A stretch of 35,717 bases of DNA from Candidatus Buchananbacteria bacterium RIFCSPLOWO2_01_FULL_39_33 (GTDB lineage Bacteria > Patescibacteriota > Patescibacteriia > 2-01-FULL-39-33). A model generated the notes under the pieces. The model saw only the letters and a list, made by a program, of their open reading frames with translations, ran no database searches and had not been told where the DNA came from. Both the position numbers and the translations under genes were made by a program. This document shows, in pieces, positions 1-4,781 of the stretch. The stretch is taken from the NCBI GenBank assembly GCA_001817505.1, contig MHIM01000013.1, positions 1,979 through 37,695 of the forward strand. Direction: 5' to 3'. Numbering within the stretch: position 1 is the first letter of the stretch; every line of letters starts with the position of its first letter.

Positions 1-50
1 TTCAAAAAACAAATCTTTTTATATTTTATATAGAGCTCTTTTGGGATTTT
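1..50. repeat. Left terminal inverted repeat of unit A
   Basis: Two blocks are exactly complementary to sequence on the far side of the 261-codon gene: 1-17 pairs with 992-1008, and 32-50 pairs with 962-980. The short spacers between the blocks (18-31 and 981-991) are unrelated. The repeat may extend left of the window. The inner block contains the self-palindrome AGAGCTCT. Confidence 0.85.
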
Positions 51-89
51 AGAAAAGAAAACGCCCCGTGTGAAGATCTCACTCGGGGC
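51..89 (-). terminator. Rho-independent terminator of the TIM-barrel-like gene
   Basis: On the minus strand a GC-rich stem (84-89 with 63-68, CCCCG core, extended by GTGA/TCAC) is followed by a T-rich tract (62 down to 51). It lies a few bases past the stop of the minus-strand gene at 95-880. Confidence 0.8.
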
Positions 90-94
90 TTGAT

Positions 95-880
95 TTAGGA
101 AAAAAGCTGTTGAGCTTTGACGAGATAGTTTCCCGCCATACTCCAGTCAATAGGATCTAGAGCGTTTCCGCTCGGACGAAGTCGTCCTTGGGCATCAATA
201 CTTAAGTCCGGGAATACTGCGGTGAGTGGCTCAACTAATTGAATAGTTTCCGGTCCGAGGCCACCAGCGGCACCGATTCCGAGCATTGGAAAACTCTCCC
301 TAATCGCTCGCGCATATGGAATGAGGCCATCGGCATCCATGCCCAGACCCCTCCCCATACTTTTGTCGAGCAATACTCGATGGATAACACCTTCATAGTC
401 ACTGAGACGCTCAACAACTCTTTGCGGATCGTTGCCAACTTCCTCAAGCGCATTCTTGCCAATTTGCAGAATAACCTCAATCTGTTTGCGGGAAATATGA
501 ACTCCGTTAGCGATTTCTCCTGGATCAGGCCAGACCATATCGAGTTGAATGGCCTGAATGCCAATTCCACCATAGAAAATTGCTGTCGCGAGACTTTTCC
601 AAAGCTCGGGGCGATTGTCATAGTCTGCGTAGTGCAAACAGTTATACACCTCGTCCGAGGAAAAGATCTCCGCGATTTGTTCTTTCTGCGGAAAAGCGTT
701 TTGCCACTTACTCTGAATGCCGTGAAGTGTTTTGTAGCTCATCATAACGCCGATATGTAAAACTCGGCTTGATCCCTGCGGTCGGTGAGCGGAAAACACT
801 CGGGACATTTCCCGAACCTGTTCAAAGTCAGTAAAATCAGTAATGCCAATGTATGGATTCATTGCCTGTTCCTCATTCAT
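95..880 (-). CDS. Hypothetical TIM-barrel-like protein, 261 aa
   Basis: Not confidently recognised. The C-terminal half has the alternating strand and glycine-loop pattern of a phosphate-binding (beta/alpha)8 barrel: LLDKSMGRGLGMD, then GIGAAGGLGPET, then LSIDAQGRLRP. This order recalls phosphoribosylanthranilate isomerase-type barrels (substrate loop, glycine-rich strand 7, Ser/Asp strand 8). The N-terminus (YIGITDF) fits a first barrel strand. No catalytic assignment is possible by eye. The start at 880 is supported by AAGGAGG seven bases upstream; a second GAGG plus ATG lies a few codons inside. The gene stands alone with its own promoter and terminator, inside a pair of terminal inverted repeats. 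It therefore looks like cargo of a mobile cassette rather than part of an operon. Confidence 0.75.
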   Translation of the reverse strand: MNEEQAMNPYIGITDFTDFEQVREMSRVFSAHRPQGSSRVLHIGVMMSYKTLHGIQSKWQNAFPQKEQIAEIFSSDEVYNCLHYADYDNRPELWKSLATAIFYGGIGIQAIQLDMVWPDPGEIANGVHISRKQIEVILQIGKNALEEVGNDPQRVVERLSDYEGVIHRVLLDKSMGRGLGMDADGLIPYARAIRESFPMLGIGAAGGLGPETIQLVEPLTAVFPDLSIDAQGRLRPSGNALDPIDWSMAGNYLVKAQQLFS

Positions 881-923
881 TGTCTGTTCCTCCTTATGTA
901 AAAGATCATTTTTTGTTTAAACT

Positions 924-952
924 AGCTTAGCACAAACAACCATAATAATCAA
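924..952 (-). promoter_or_regulatory. Promoter for the gene at 95-880
   Basis: On the minus strand TTGATT, a 17-base spacer and TAAGCT preceded by TGTGC (extended -10). The same TGTGCTAAGCT core with a 17-base spacer occurs before rpmE at 5988-6016. Confidence 0.6.
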
Positions 953-961
953 TGAATAGGA

Positions 962-1008
962 AAAATCCCAAAAGAGCTCTTAAATTAAGGTAAGATTTGT
1001 TTTTTGAA
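962..1008. repeat. Right terminal inverted repeat of unit A
   Basis: Exact complements of 32-50 (at 962-980) and 1-17 (at 992-1008), separated by an unrelated 11-base spacer. Immediately outside it begins a sequence module that recurs after the right repeat of unit B (1009 onward versus 2039 onward). Confidence 0.85.
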
Positions 1009-1083
1009 ACTCAAGGGGGCGCTGCGCTTTCTTTTGCCCCTATATCTGATATAATTACATTAATGAGGGGCAAAAGAACCCTC
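1009..1083 (+). promoter_or_regulatory. Recurrent module: promoter-like -10 inside a hairpin
   Basis: An exact 10-bp inverted repeat (CTTTTGCCCC at 1031-1040, complement at 1067-1076) encloses an extended -10, TGATATAAT (1047-1055). The same arrangement recurs at 2039-2109 and, more loosely, near 5140-5195. No good -35 is visible. The only downstream gene before the next site is on the opposite strand, so its target is unclear. A short ORF across this module (997-1236) was not accepted as a gene. Confidence 0.45.
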
Positions 1084-1183
1084 GGACAACACCGAATAAA
1101 CGGAAAAGTCCTCGGCTCGGACTTTTCGCAAATTTTTCTTCGCTACGTTTCAGAAAAACTTCGTTTATTCGGATACGTTATAA
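1084..1183 (+). repeat. attC-like palindromic site A
   Basis: GGACAAC (1084-1090), one spacer base, arm CCGAATAAACG (1092-1102), its exact complement at 1162-1172, spacer ATAC, then GTTATAA (1177-1183). Inside is a hairpin GGAAAAGTCC-loop-GGACTTTTC with loop TCGGCTC; the same loop occurs in site B. Conserved outer AAC/GTT boxes around a non-conserved palindrome are the hallmark of integron attC sites. The outer box only loosely fits the RYYYAAC consensus. Confidence 0.6.
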
Positions 1184-1238
1184 CGCCATCGCTTCGCTCT
1201 CGGCGTCATAACGGCGGCGCCTATCGTCGCTGTTAGGC
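1177..1238 (+). repeat. Hairpin adjoining site A, ending in GTTAGGC
   Basis: GTTATAACGCC (1177-1187) pairs with GGCGTCATAAC (1202-1212) with one mismatch. GCGGCG then pairs with CGTCGC just before GTTAGGC (1232-1238), a perfect match to the GTTRRRY attC core. Bases 1177-1222 are nearly identical to 3605-3650 after site C. This could be a minimal or empty cassette, or part of a compound attC. Confidence 0.5.
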
Positions 1239-1242
1239 GAAA

Positions 1243-1310
1243 TTTGACGAAGTAATTTAAAATTTTTTCTTTTTAATAAAGAATGTCCTTTTTGATTTTT
1301 TATAATTTTT
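1243..1310. repeat. Left terminal inverted repeat of unit B
   Basis: Block 1243-1258 (TTTGACGAAGTAATTT) is the exact complement of 2023-2038. Block 1287-1310 (24 bases) is the exact complement of 1974-1997. The middle is only loosely related. It begins four bases after the GTTAGGC box. Confidence 0.9.
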
Positions 1311-1346
1311 ACAAAAAGAAGAGGTAAGAAAATTAATTCTTGCCTC
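1309..1346 (-). terminator. Terminator of the 187-aa gene
   Basis: Minus-strand stem GAGGCAAGAA / TTCTTACCTC (one mismatch), followed by TTCTTTTTG. It starts at the stop codon of the gene at 1345-1908. Confidence 0.6.
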
Positions 1347-1908
1347 AGTAGTTTTGCCAAAGCCAGGGTCGTTGTTTTCTTGCTCGCATAAAATCTATAG
1401 ACACTTTTTTTCTTGGATTGTGTGTAGGATACTTATCGGTTGTAAAGTCTCGATCATTTATTCTCCATGAAAAAAATTCTGTCAGATCTTCATCGACAAG
1501 CGTATCCAATCCTATTTCATACGCTCGCTTTGCCAGTTTTTCCACACAATCCCACATGTGAAAACCAGCAATTCTGATTACTCGCACTCCACTTATTTGA
1601 CTTAAAATATTATCCTGATTCGGATACACCTTTTTGGTAGTGTGAGTTTTAAAATCAAGCCCAACTTTGATAATCCGATCTGAAGACCGAATCTCGATAA
1701 TTTCAGAAACCGCACAATCGTCAAAAATCGCCCAATTTATGCCAAAGCCCTTTTGGCGATATCGTTGGTCAATACATTTATTTAGCATGTCGCCGTATTT
1801 TTTTCTAAACGCTTCTACGCCTCCTTTCTCATGCCATCCATGATTTTTGACTTCAAAGTTGATTATTTCCGGAATGGGATATAAAAATACAAATTCTTTG
1901 TTGGTCAT
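1345..1908 (-). CDS. Hypothetical protein, 187 aa
   Basis: Not recognised. The protein is soluble with mixed charge, starts MTNKEFVFLYPIPE, and has an aromatic- and basic-rich C-terminus (ARKQRPWLWQNY). No signal peptide, membrane segment or metal motif is visible. One stretch (IIEIRSSDRIIKVGLDFKTH) alternates strands with acidic and lysine positions, as in some nuclease cores, but this is too weak to assign. The start at 1908 has GGAGG eight bases upstream, and a clear promoter lies about 35-60 bases upstream. The gene is alone inside a two-block terminal inverted repeat, bounded by GTTAGGC on one side and GCCTAAC on the other, as expected of a gene cassette. Confidence 0.75.
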   Translation of the reverse strand: MTNKEFVFLYPIPEIINFEVKNHGWHEKGGVEAFRKKYGDMLNKCIDQRYRQKGFGINWAIFDDCAVSEIIEIRSSDRIIKVGLDFKTHTTKKVYPNQDNILSQISGVRVIRIAGFHMWDCVEKLAKRAYEIGLDTLVDEDLTEFFSWRINDRDFTTDKYPTHNPRKKVSIDFMRARKQRPWLWQNY

Positions 1909-1941
1909 TAGACACCTCCATTTGTTAAAGTTCTATAAAAC

Positions 1942-1970
1942 AGTTAAGCATATTCGAGTCTTATTGTCAA
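1942..1970 (-). promoter_or_regulatory. Promoter for the 187-aa gene
   Basis: Minus strand TTGACA (1970-1965), 17 bases, TTAACT (1947-1942) with TATGC just upstream (extended -10). Confidence 0.75.
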
Positions 1971-1973
1971 GAG

Positions 1974-2038
1974 AAAAATTATAAAAAATCAAAAAGGGCA
2001 ATAAACAATGAAGAAAAATTTAAAATTACTTCGTCAAA
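1974..2038. repeat. Right terminal inverted repeat of unit B
   Basis: Exact complements of 1287-1310 (at 1974-1997) and 1243-1258 (at 2023-2038). The inner block begins four bases from the -35 of the gene's promoter. Confidence 0.9.
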
Positions 2039-2109
2039 CTCAAAGGGACGCTACGCTTTCTTTTTGACTTTTATTTGATAAAATAACAATAAGGCCAAAA
2101 TGAACCTTC
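2039..2109 (+). promoter_or_regulatory. Second copy of the promoter-in-hairpin module
   Basis: Homologous to 1009-1083: ACTCAA-GGG-CGCT-CGCTTTCTTTT, then an extended -10 TGATAAAAT (2076-2084), then a partly complementary right arm (AATAAGGCCAAAA). The arms differ between copies but pairing is broadly kept. Confidence 0.45.
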
Positions 2110-2272
2110 GCCTAACAAAGAATAAAAGGAAAATGCCTCGGCTCGGCATTTTTCCAAATCCCGCACCGATTATGATATGATAGAGCTAGTGCATTTTAAC
2201 AAGTTTTGAGGATAAAATAAGTTTTACGCATGAATACGGGCGCGGGACTTCTTTTATTCTTAAACGTTATAT
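2110..2272 (+). repeat. attC-like palindromic site B
   Basis: GCCTAAC (2110-2116, perfect RYYYAAC), arm AAGAATAAAAG (2118-2128), exact complement at 2251-2261, spacer AAAC, then GTTATAT (2266-2272). Inside are a hairpin with the TCGGCTC loop shared with site A and a further TCCCGC/GCGGGA pairing. GCCTAAC is the exact complement of GTTAGGC at 1232-1238, the other end of the unit. That is what a single excisable integron cassette should show. Confidence 0.65.
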
Positions 2273-2276
2273 GAAA

Positions 2277-2332
2277 TAATTAAAAGTTTTTTCCTGCTTC
2301 GCAGGAATTATTCGGGGTTATTTTTATTTTTT
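2277..2332. repeat. Left terminal inverted repeat of unit C
   Basis: Outer block 2277-2290 (TAATTAAAAGTTTT) is the exact complement of 3498-3511. Inner block 2314-2332 is the exact complement of 3451-3469. The spacer holds a private hairpin, TTCCTGC-TTC-GCAGGAA (2291-2307). The right-hand copy holds a different hairpin in the same place. Confidence 0.9.
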
Positions 2333-2355
2333 TAAATACAAAAAAATACAATCTT

Positions 2356-2580
2356 ATGAGACATGACGACAAAAGAAAAATTAACAATAGAAAAGAGGCA
2401 GTAAAAACATCAATAATAATTGCCGTCATTATCGCCGCATTATGATATTTTGGCGTTAAAACAGATATTATAATTTTAGGTTTATTGATTTTATGCATTG
2501 GAGTCCTTACTTATTTTATGCTTGATTACGATAACAACATAGAAGATATACAAAACAAAATTGACGAATTTAAAAAATAG
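2356..2580 (+). pseudogene. Small two-helix membrane protein ORF with one in-frame TGA
   Basis: From ATG 2356 a 74-residue frame runs to TAG 2578, interrupted only by TGA at 2443-2445 (codon 30). Both sides look coding. The first 29 residues have a basic N-terminus and a hydrophobic segment. After the TGA the frame continues YFGVKTDIIILGLLILCIG, a second hydrophobic segment, then a charged tail. A tryptophan or glycine at the TGA would fit the sequence. Other genes here use TGA as stop, so this is a nonsense mutation, readthrough, or a gene from an organism with another code. A TACAAT element ends only four bases before the ATG, and there is no Shine-Dalgarno. Confidence 0.5.
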
Positions 2581-2605
2581 CTAAAACCGCAAGATTTTAC
2601 CGAAA

Positions 2606-2635
2606 TTAGACAAAACTATAAATTTATGACATAAT
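2606..2635 (+). promoter_or_regulatory. Promoter, probably giving a leaderless mRNA
   Basis: TTAGAC (2606-2611), 18 bases, CATAAT (2630-2635) with TATGA just upstream. The ATG of the next gene lies at 2642, about where transcription would begin. No Shine-Dalgarno is present. Confidence 0.5.
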
Positions 2636-2641
2636 TAAGAT

Positions 2642-2824
2642 ATGTCCAAACAACAAATAACCACAATTTTAAAGGCCTTTCAAAAATCTCCGGCAAAAAG
2701 CAAATTACGCCGAGGTTATTTCAGTATGTTCGAAAAAAGAATGGCTTATCGCACAACTAAGGGTGAAAATCCAGAAGTAACCAAAGGAATGGTGGATAGG
2801 GTTTTTCTTAAAATCAAATCTTAA
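2642..2824 (+). CDS. Small basic protein upstream of Fic, possible antitoxin, 60 aa
   Basis: A lysine/arginine-rich 60-residue protein ending five bases before the fic-like gene, so the two are probably co-transcribed and co-translated. Type I Fic toxins (VbhT family) are paired with a small upstream antitoxin carrying an inhibitory (S/T)xxxE(G/N) motif. Here TTKGEN (about residues 38-43) fits that pattern, but a proline follows directly, which is unusual for a helix-borne motif. The antitoxin role is inferred from position, size and this motif. The protein itself is not a recognised family member by eye. Confidence 0.5.
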   Translation: MSKQQITTILKAFQKSPAKSKLRRGYFSMFEKRMAYRTTKGENPEVTKGMVDRVFLKIKS

Positions 2825-2829
2825 ACAAT

Positions 2830-3459
2830 ATGGCCAAACGCCTAGGCGAAACAAGCTACAAAGAAACAGCTTTTGGCATTATCCCACGATCAAAACTTAT
2901 TCTTCTGGAAATTGAAGGAATTACAAGAGCGTGGGATTTTGTTTTAAAGAAAAAGATCAAAAATAAGCTTCCTCTCACTCCGAACTTTCTTAAAAAGATT
3001 CATGAGATCGGTTTTGGTTGGATTTTTCCCGAGTTGGGCGGAAAATTTAGAAAAATTGATGTCACCGTTTCCAAACATATTCCTCCAAAATTTTATCTTG
3101 TGCCGCAGGAAATGGATAATTTTACCAAAGACCTAAAAATCAGAATAAAACATTTACCTAAGATAGACGACGAAAAATTTATTAACGAATTAATTTCTCT
3201 TTTGTCGTGGTCGCATCATAAATTTCTTTGGATTCATCCATTTCATGATTACAACGGCCGTATTGGCAGATTACTGATTAACATTATTTTGCTAAATCTA
3301 AATCTTCCGCCAATTGAATTAAAAGTAGAAACATCTGCTGGCAGAAAAAATTATGTTAAAGCGTTGCAATTAGCCGACAATCATAATTACACAAAATTAG
3401 AAAACATTTTTAAATCAGCCATAGATGAAATGGTGAAAGAATTGAATTCAAAAAAATAA
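2830..3459 (+). CDS. Fic/DOC family protein, 209 aa
   Basis: The Fic signature is present at residues 136-147: HPFHDYNGRIGR, against the family consensus HxFx(D/E)GNGRxxR. The catalytic His and the final NGRxxR are kept, but the first Gly of the anion-binding GNGR is Tyr. A flap-like segment (KFYLVPQEM) precedes it. Near the N-terminus EIEGI (residues 27-31) aligns with the inhibitory SSxIEGI helix of class II Fic proteins, with the serine replaced by leucine. Most Fic proteins transfer AMP to hydroxyls of target proteins; the Tyr substitution makes the activity uncertain. The gene closes unit C, and its last codons overlap the right inverted repeat. Length is normal for a single-domain Fic protein. 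Confidence 0.85.
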   Translation: MAKRLGETSYKETAFGIIPRSKLILLEIEGITRAWDFVLKKKIKNKLPLTPNFLKKIHEIGFGWIFPELGGKFRKIDVTVSKHIPPKFYLVPQEMDNFTKDLKIRIKHLPKIDDEKFINELISLLSWSHHKFLWIHPFHDYNGRIGRLLINIILLNLNLPPIELKVETSAGRKNYVKALQLADNHNYTKLENIFKSAIDEMVKELNSKK

Positions 3460-3511
3460 AAATAACCCCAAATAAAATTTTGCCACAAGGCAAAATTAAA
3501 ACTTTTAATTA
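3451..3511. repeat. Right terminal inverted repeat of unit C, with terminator-like hairpin
   Basis: Complements of 2314-2332 (at 3451-3469) and 2277-2290 (at 3498-3511). Between them is a perfect 9-bp stem AATTTTGCC-ACAA-GGCAAAATT (3476-3497), followed by a T-rich run. It can act as a terminator for the fic gene on the plus strand. Confidence 0.85.
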
Positions 3512-3515
3512 CATC

Positions 3516-3611
3516 CGATAACAGCGTGTATGCGGTTCGTGCTTGGCTCCGCTAAATACTCTCCCATATCCGCTTAAGTCGGCGGACATCGCATACACGC
3601 GAACGTTATGA
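3516..3611 (+). repeat. attC-like palindromic site C
   Basis: CGATAAC (3516-3522), one base, arm GCGTGTATGCG (3524-3534), exact complement at 3590-3600, spacer GAAC, then GTTATGA (3605-3611). The layout (AAC, one base, 11-bp arm, centre, arm, four bases ending in AC, GTTAT) matches sites A and B although the arm sequence differs. Confidence 0.65.
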
Positions 3612-3650
3612 CGTCATCGCTTCGCTTTCGGCGTCATAACGGCGGCGCCT
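3605..3650 (+). repeat. Hairpin adjoining site C
   Basis: GTTATGACGTC (3605-3615) pairs with GGCGTCATAAC (3630-3640) with one mismatch, followed by GGCGGCGCCTA. Nearly identical to 1177-1222 after site A, so it is a second copy of the same add-on. It ends about 25 bases from the DGR template repeat. Confidence 0.6.
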
Positions 3651-3675
3651 AAAATAGTTCGGGGAGAATAAAAAG

Positions 3676-3778
3676 ACTGGCGGACGCCGCCGAACCACCA
3701 GTTGTCATTCCAGTCGTTGTCGTTGCGGTTGACGTTCACGTTGCGCTCATCGTTATTGCGGTTGAAGGCGGCGTAACA
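3676..3778 (-). other. DGR template repeat (TR)
   Basis: Read on the minus strand, 103 bases match the variable repeat at 4147-4252. All 15 substitutions are at TR adenines (A to G, C or T), and none of the 77 non-adenine positions differ. One codon is missing relative to the variable repeat. AAC and GAC codons are concentrated where the variation occurs, as in known TRs, and the last 26 or so bases are invariant, as expected of an initiation-of-mutagenic-homing region. No ATG-started frame covers it. It lies downstream of the target gene on the same strand, the usual order. The reverse transcriptase that normally follows is absent; a different cassette lies there. Confidence 0.9.
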
Positions 3779-4033
3779 AGCGGAGAAATATGCAACGCAT
3801 TATCTGTGCCACTGCCCCTTGAATACTCTTGAGGCTGTATTTTATTTGGGATTTTTAAATCCACCAATGCGTTGCGCCAAGTATTTTTATTTTTCAAATA
3901 ACGGAAAACACTCTAACGGCAACGTATTGCCGATTATTCCGGTTTGCCCGTTATCCCAGAGTTCAACCGCCTGCAGCCGTAACCGCAGACTGTGTCGTTT
4001 ACTATCCAAAATTATTTTACCACATTTTTTGTT
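3779..4033 (-). ncRNA. Probable leader of the TR transcript
   Basis: A gene-free stretch before the TR on the minus strand. It has a 10-bp perfect inverted repeat (3792-3801 with 3866-3875), a smaller GGCAA/TTGCC hairpin near 3918, and a possible promoter with TAAAAT at 4019-4014 preceded by TGTGG and a T-rich -35 region. DGR template RNAs are known to be longer than the TR and structured. The transcript start is inferred. No credible ORF is present. Confidence 0.4.
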
Positions 4034-4086
4034 ATAAAAAAATATCCCCACACCTTCTTCCTTGTTTCAGAAAGTTGATGCGGGGA
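4034..4086 (-). terminator. Terminator after the DGR target gene
   Basis: On the minus strand TCCCC-GCA (4086 downward) pairs with TGT-GGGGA across a loop of about 25 bases, followed by ATTTTTTT. It would end the target-gene mRNA before the TR and separate the two transcripts. Confidence 0.5.
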
Positions 4087-4106
4087 CTTGAAACGCAAGT
4101 GACGTA

Positions 4107-4121
4107 AGGACTCTAAGTCCT
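4107..4121. repeat. Small hairpin just downstream of the variable repeat
   Basis: AGGACT-CTA-AGTCCT, a perfect 6-bp stem with a 3-base loop, about 25 bases past the stop codon of the target gene. Some DGRs have a DNA hairpin close behind the variable repeat that helps target recognition. This one is somewhat farther away and shorter than usual. Confidence 0.4.
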
Positions 4122-4144
4122 AAACGCCAAAGTGACTAAGCGCC

Positions 4145-4618
4145 TTACTGGCGGACGCCGCCGAACCACCAGTCGTCATACCAGACGTCGACGCCGCGGC
4201 GGCGGACGTTCACGTTGCGCTCAGCGTCAAGGCGGCCGAAGGCGGCGTAACACCAGTTGCCGTCGGCATCCTTCCAATGGGTGCCGTTGGGATACTCGTC
4301 GGCAAAAGCCGGGTCAGCCTCGTTGACCGCGGCTTGAGCATAAGGATCGGGTACAAGGCCGCGTTCCTCATACGCCTTGGCCACTTCGTCATCGTTGGCG
4401 TTCTTGCCGACCCGGAAGAACTCCATGATGACGTTCTCCTCCACGCCGGTGCCGCCGGATGGCATAGCAGCCACCACGGCACTGTTCGTGTACTGGCGCC
4501 GGCCGGTGGCGTCGAGCACTTGCTGGGGGTTGCGGGTGCGGTCGACTCGATTTACTGTCACCACTACCCTCATTTCTGTTACTTTCACTTCCGTTGATGG
4601 GGTCGATGATGTGTTCAT
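4145..4618 (-). CDS. DGR target (variable) protein, 157 aa
   Basis: The C-terminal 35 residues are encoded by the variable repeat and end WWFGGVRQ. The upstream part has the look of a C-type-lectin-like DGR target: AVNEADPAFADEYPNG, THWKDADGNWCYAAF, then the diversified stretch NVNVRRRGVDVWYDDWW. Variable residues replace Asn/Asp codons of the template, while Trp, Phe and Gly framework residues are fixed. No signal peptide or anchor is visible, so location is unknown. The start at 4618 is chosen because GGAGG lies nine bases upstream; an ATG at 4627 abuts the same Shine-Dalgarno and is less likely. The gene is clearly GC-richer than its neighbours. No Avd or reverse transcriptase gene accompanies it. 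Confidence 0.85.
   Translation of the reverse strand: MNTSSTPSTEVKVTEMRVVVTVNRVDRTRNPQQVLDATGRRQYTNSAVVAAMPSGGTGVEENVIMEFFRVGKNANDDEVAKAYEERGLVPDPYAQAAVNEADPAFADEYPNGTHWKDADGNWCYAAFGRLDAERNVNVRRRGVDVWYDDWWFGGVRQ
4147..4252 (-). other. DGR variable repeat (VR)
   Basis: 106 bases homologous to the TR at 3676-3778. Fifteen of the 26 TR adenines are changed and no other base is. One extra codon (GGC or GTC) sits in the AACGAC-repeat part of the template. The 3' end, from TGGTGGTTC to CAGT, is identical to the TR. Confidence 0.9.
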
Positions 4619-4677
4619 CGGCGTCATCCTCCCTTACTTCTTCTTTACACGAAGTTTGCTAGCGGACTACCACAATA

Positions 4678-4730
4678 GTAGTCATAGCTAAAAATCACCT
4701 AGGATTTAAGTACCTTTTAGCTATGACTAC
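4678..4730 (-). promoter_or_regulatory. Long hairpin in the 5' leader of the DGR target gene
   Basis: A perfect 16-bp inverted repeat (4678-4693 with 4715-4730, core TAGCTATGACTAC) with a 21-base loop. It falls within a few bases of the predicted transcription start, so the mRNA would begin with a stable stem-loop. It could protect the RNA, control translation, or be an operator. Confidence 0.6.
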
Positions 4731-4742
4731 ACATTTGTAAGT

Positions 4743-4771
4743 ATATTAAACCATTTAAAAAGAACTAACAA
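4743..4771 (-). promoter_or_regulatory. Promoter for the DGR target gene
   Basis: Minus strand TTGTTA (4771-4766), 17 bases, TAATAT (4748-4743). An 8-bp inverted repeat GTATATTA/TAATATAC (4741-4748 with 4774-4781) overlaps it and could be an operator. The leader to the start codon is about 118 bases. Confidence 0.5.
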
Positions 4772-4781
4772 TCTAATATAC

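Noticed and set aside
1-1008. Unit A as a classical insertion sequence
   Set aside because: It has terminal inverted repeats, but the only gene has no transposase motif, and units B and C show the same architecture with other cargo.
997-1236. 79-codon plus-strand ORF across the attC-like site A
   Set aside because: It consists of the palindromic repeat module; the related module at 2039-2272 does not preserve the frame.
2280-2498. 72-codon minus-strand ORF in unit C
   Set aside because: It is the shadow of the small membrane-protein frame and the inverted repeat, without start signals.
2356-2580. Genome-wide recoding of TGA to Trp or Gly
   Set aside because: Intact genes here end in TGA (for example at 1345 and 19844) and core genes show no in-frame TGA, so any recoding would be limited to this cassette ORF.
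3676-3778. Template repeat read as a decayed duplicate of the target gene's end
   Set aside because: Random decay would hit all bases. All 15 substitutions are at template adenines, and the non-adenine positions are untouched.
3819-4037. 72-codon plus-strand ORF between template and variable repeats
   Set aside because: No domain, no Shine-Dalgarno, and it overlaps the hairpins of the probable template RNA leader.
4132-4691. Several plus-strand ORFs opposite the DGR target gene
   Set aside because: Low-complexity Arg- or Gly-rich shadows of a GC-rich gene on the other strand, with no ribosome binding sites or family motifs.
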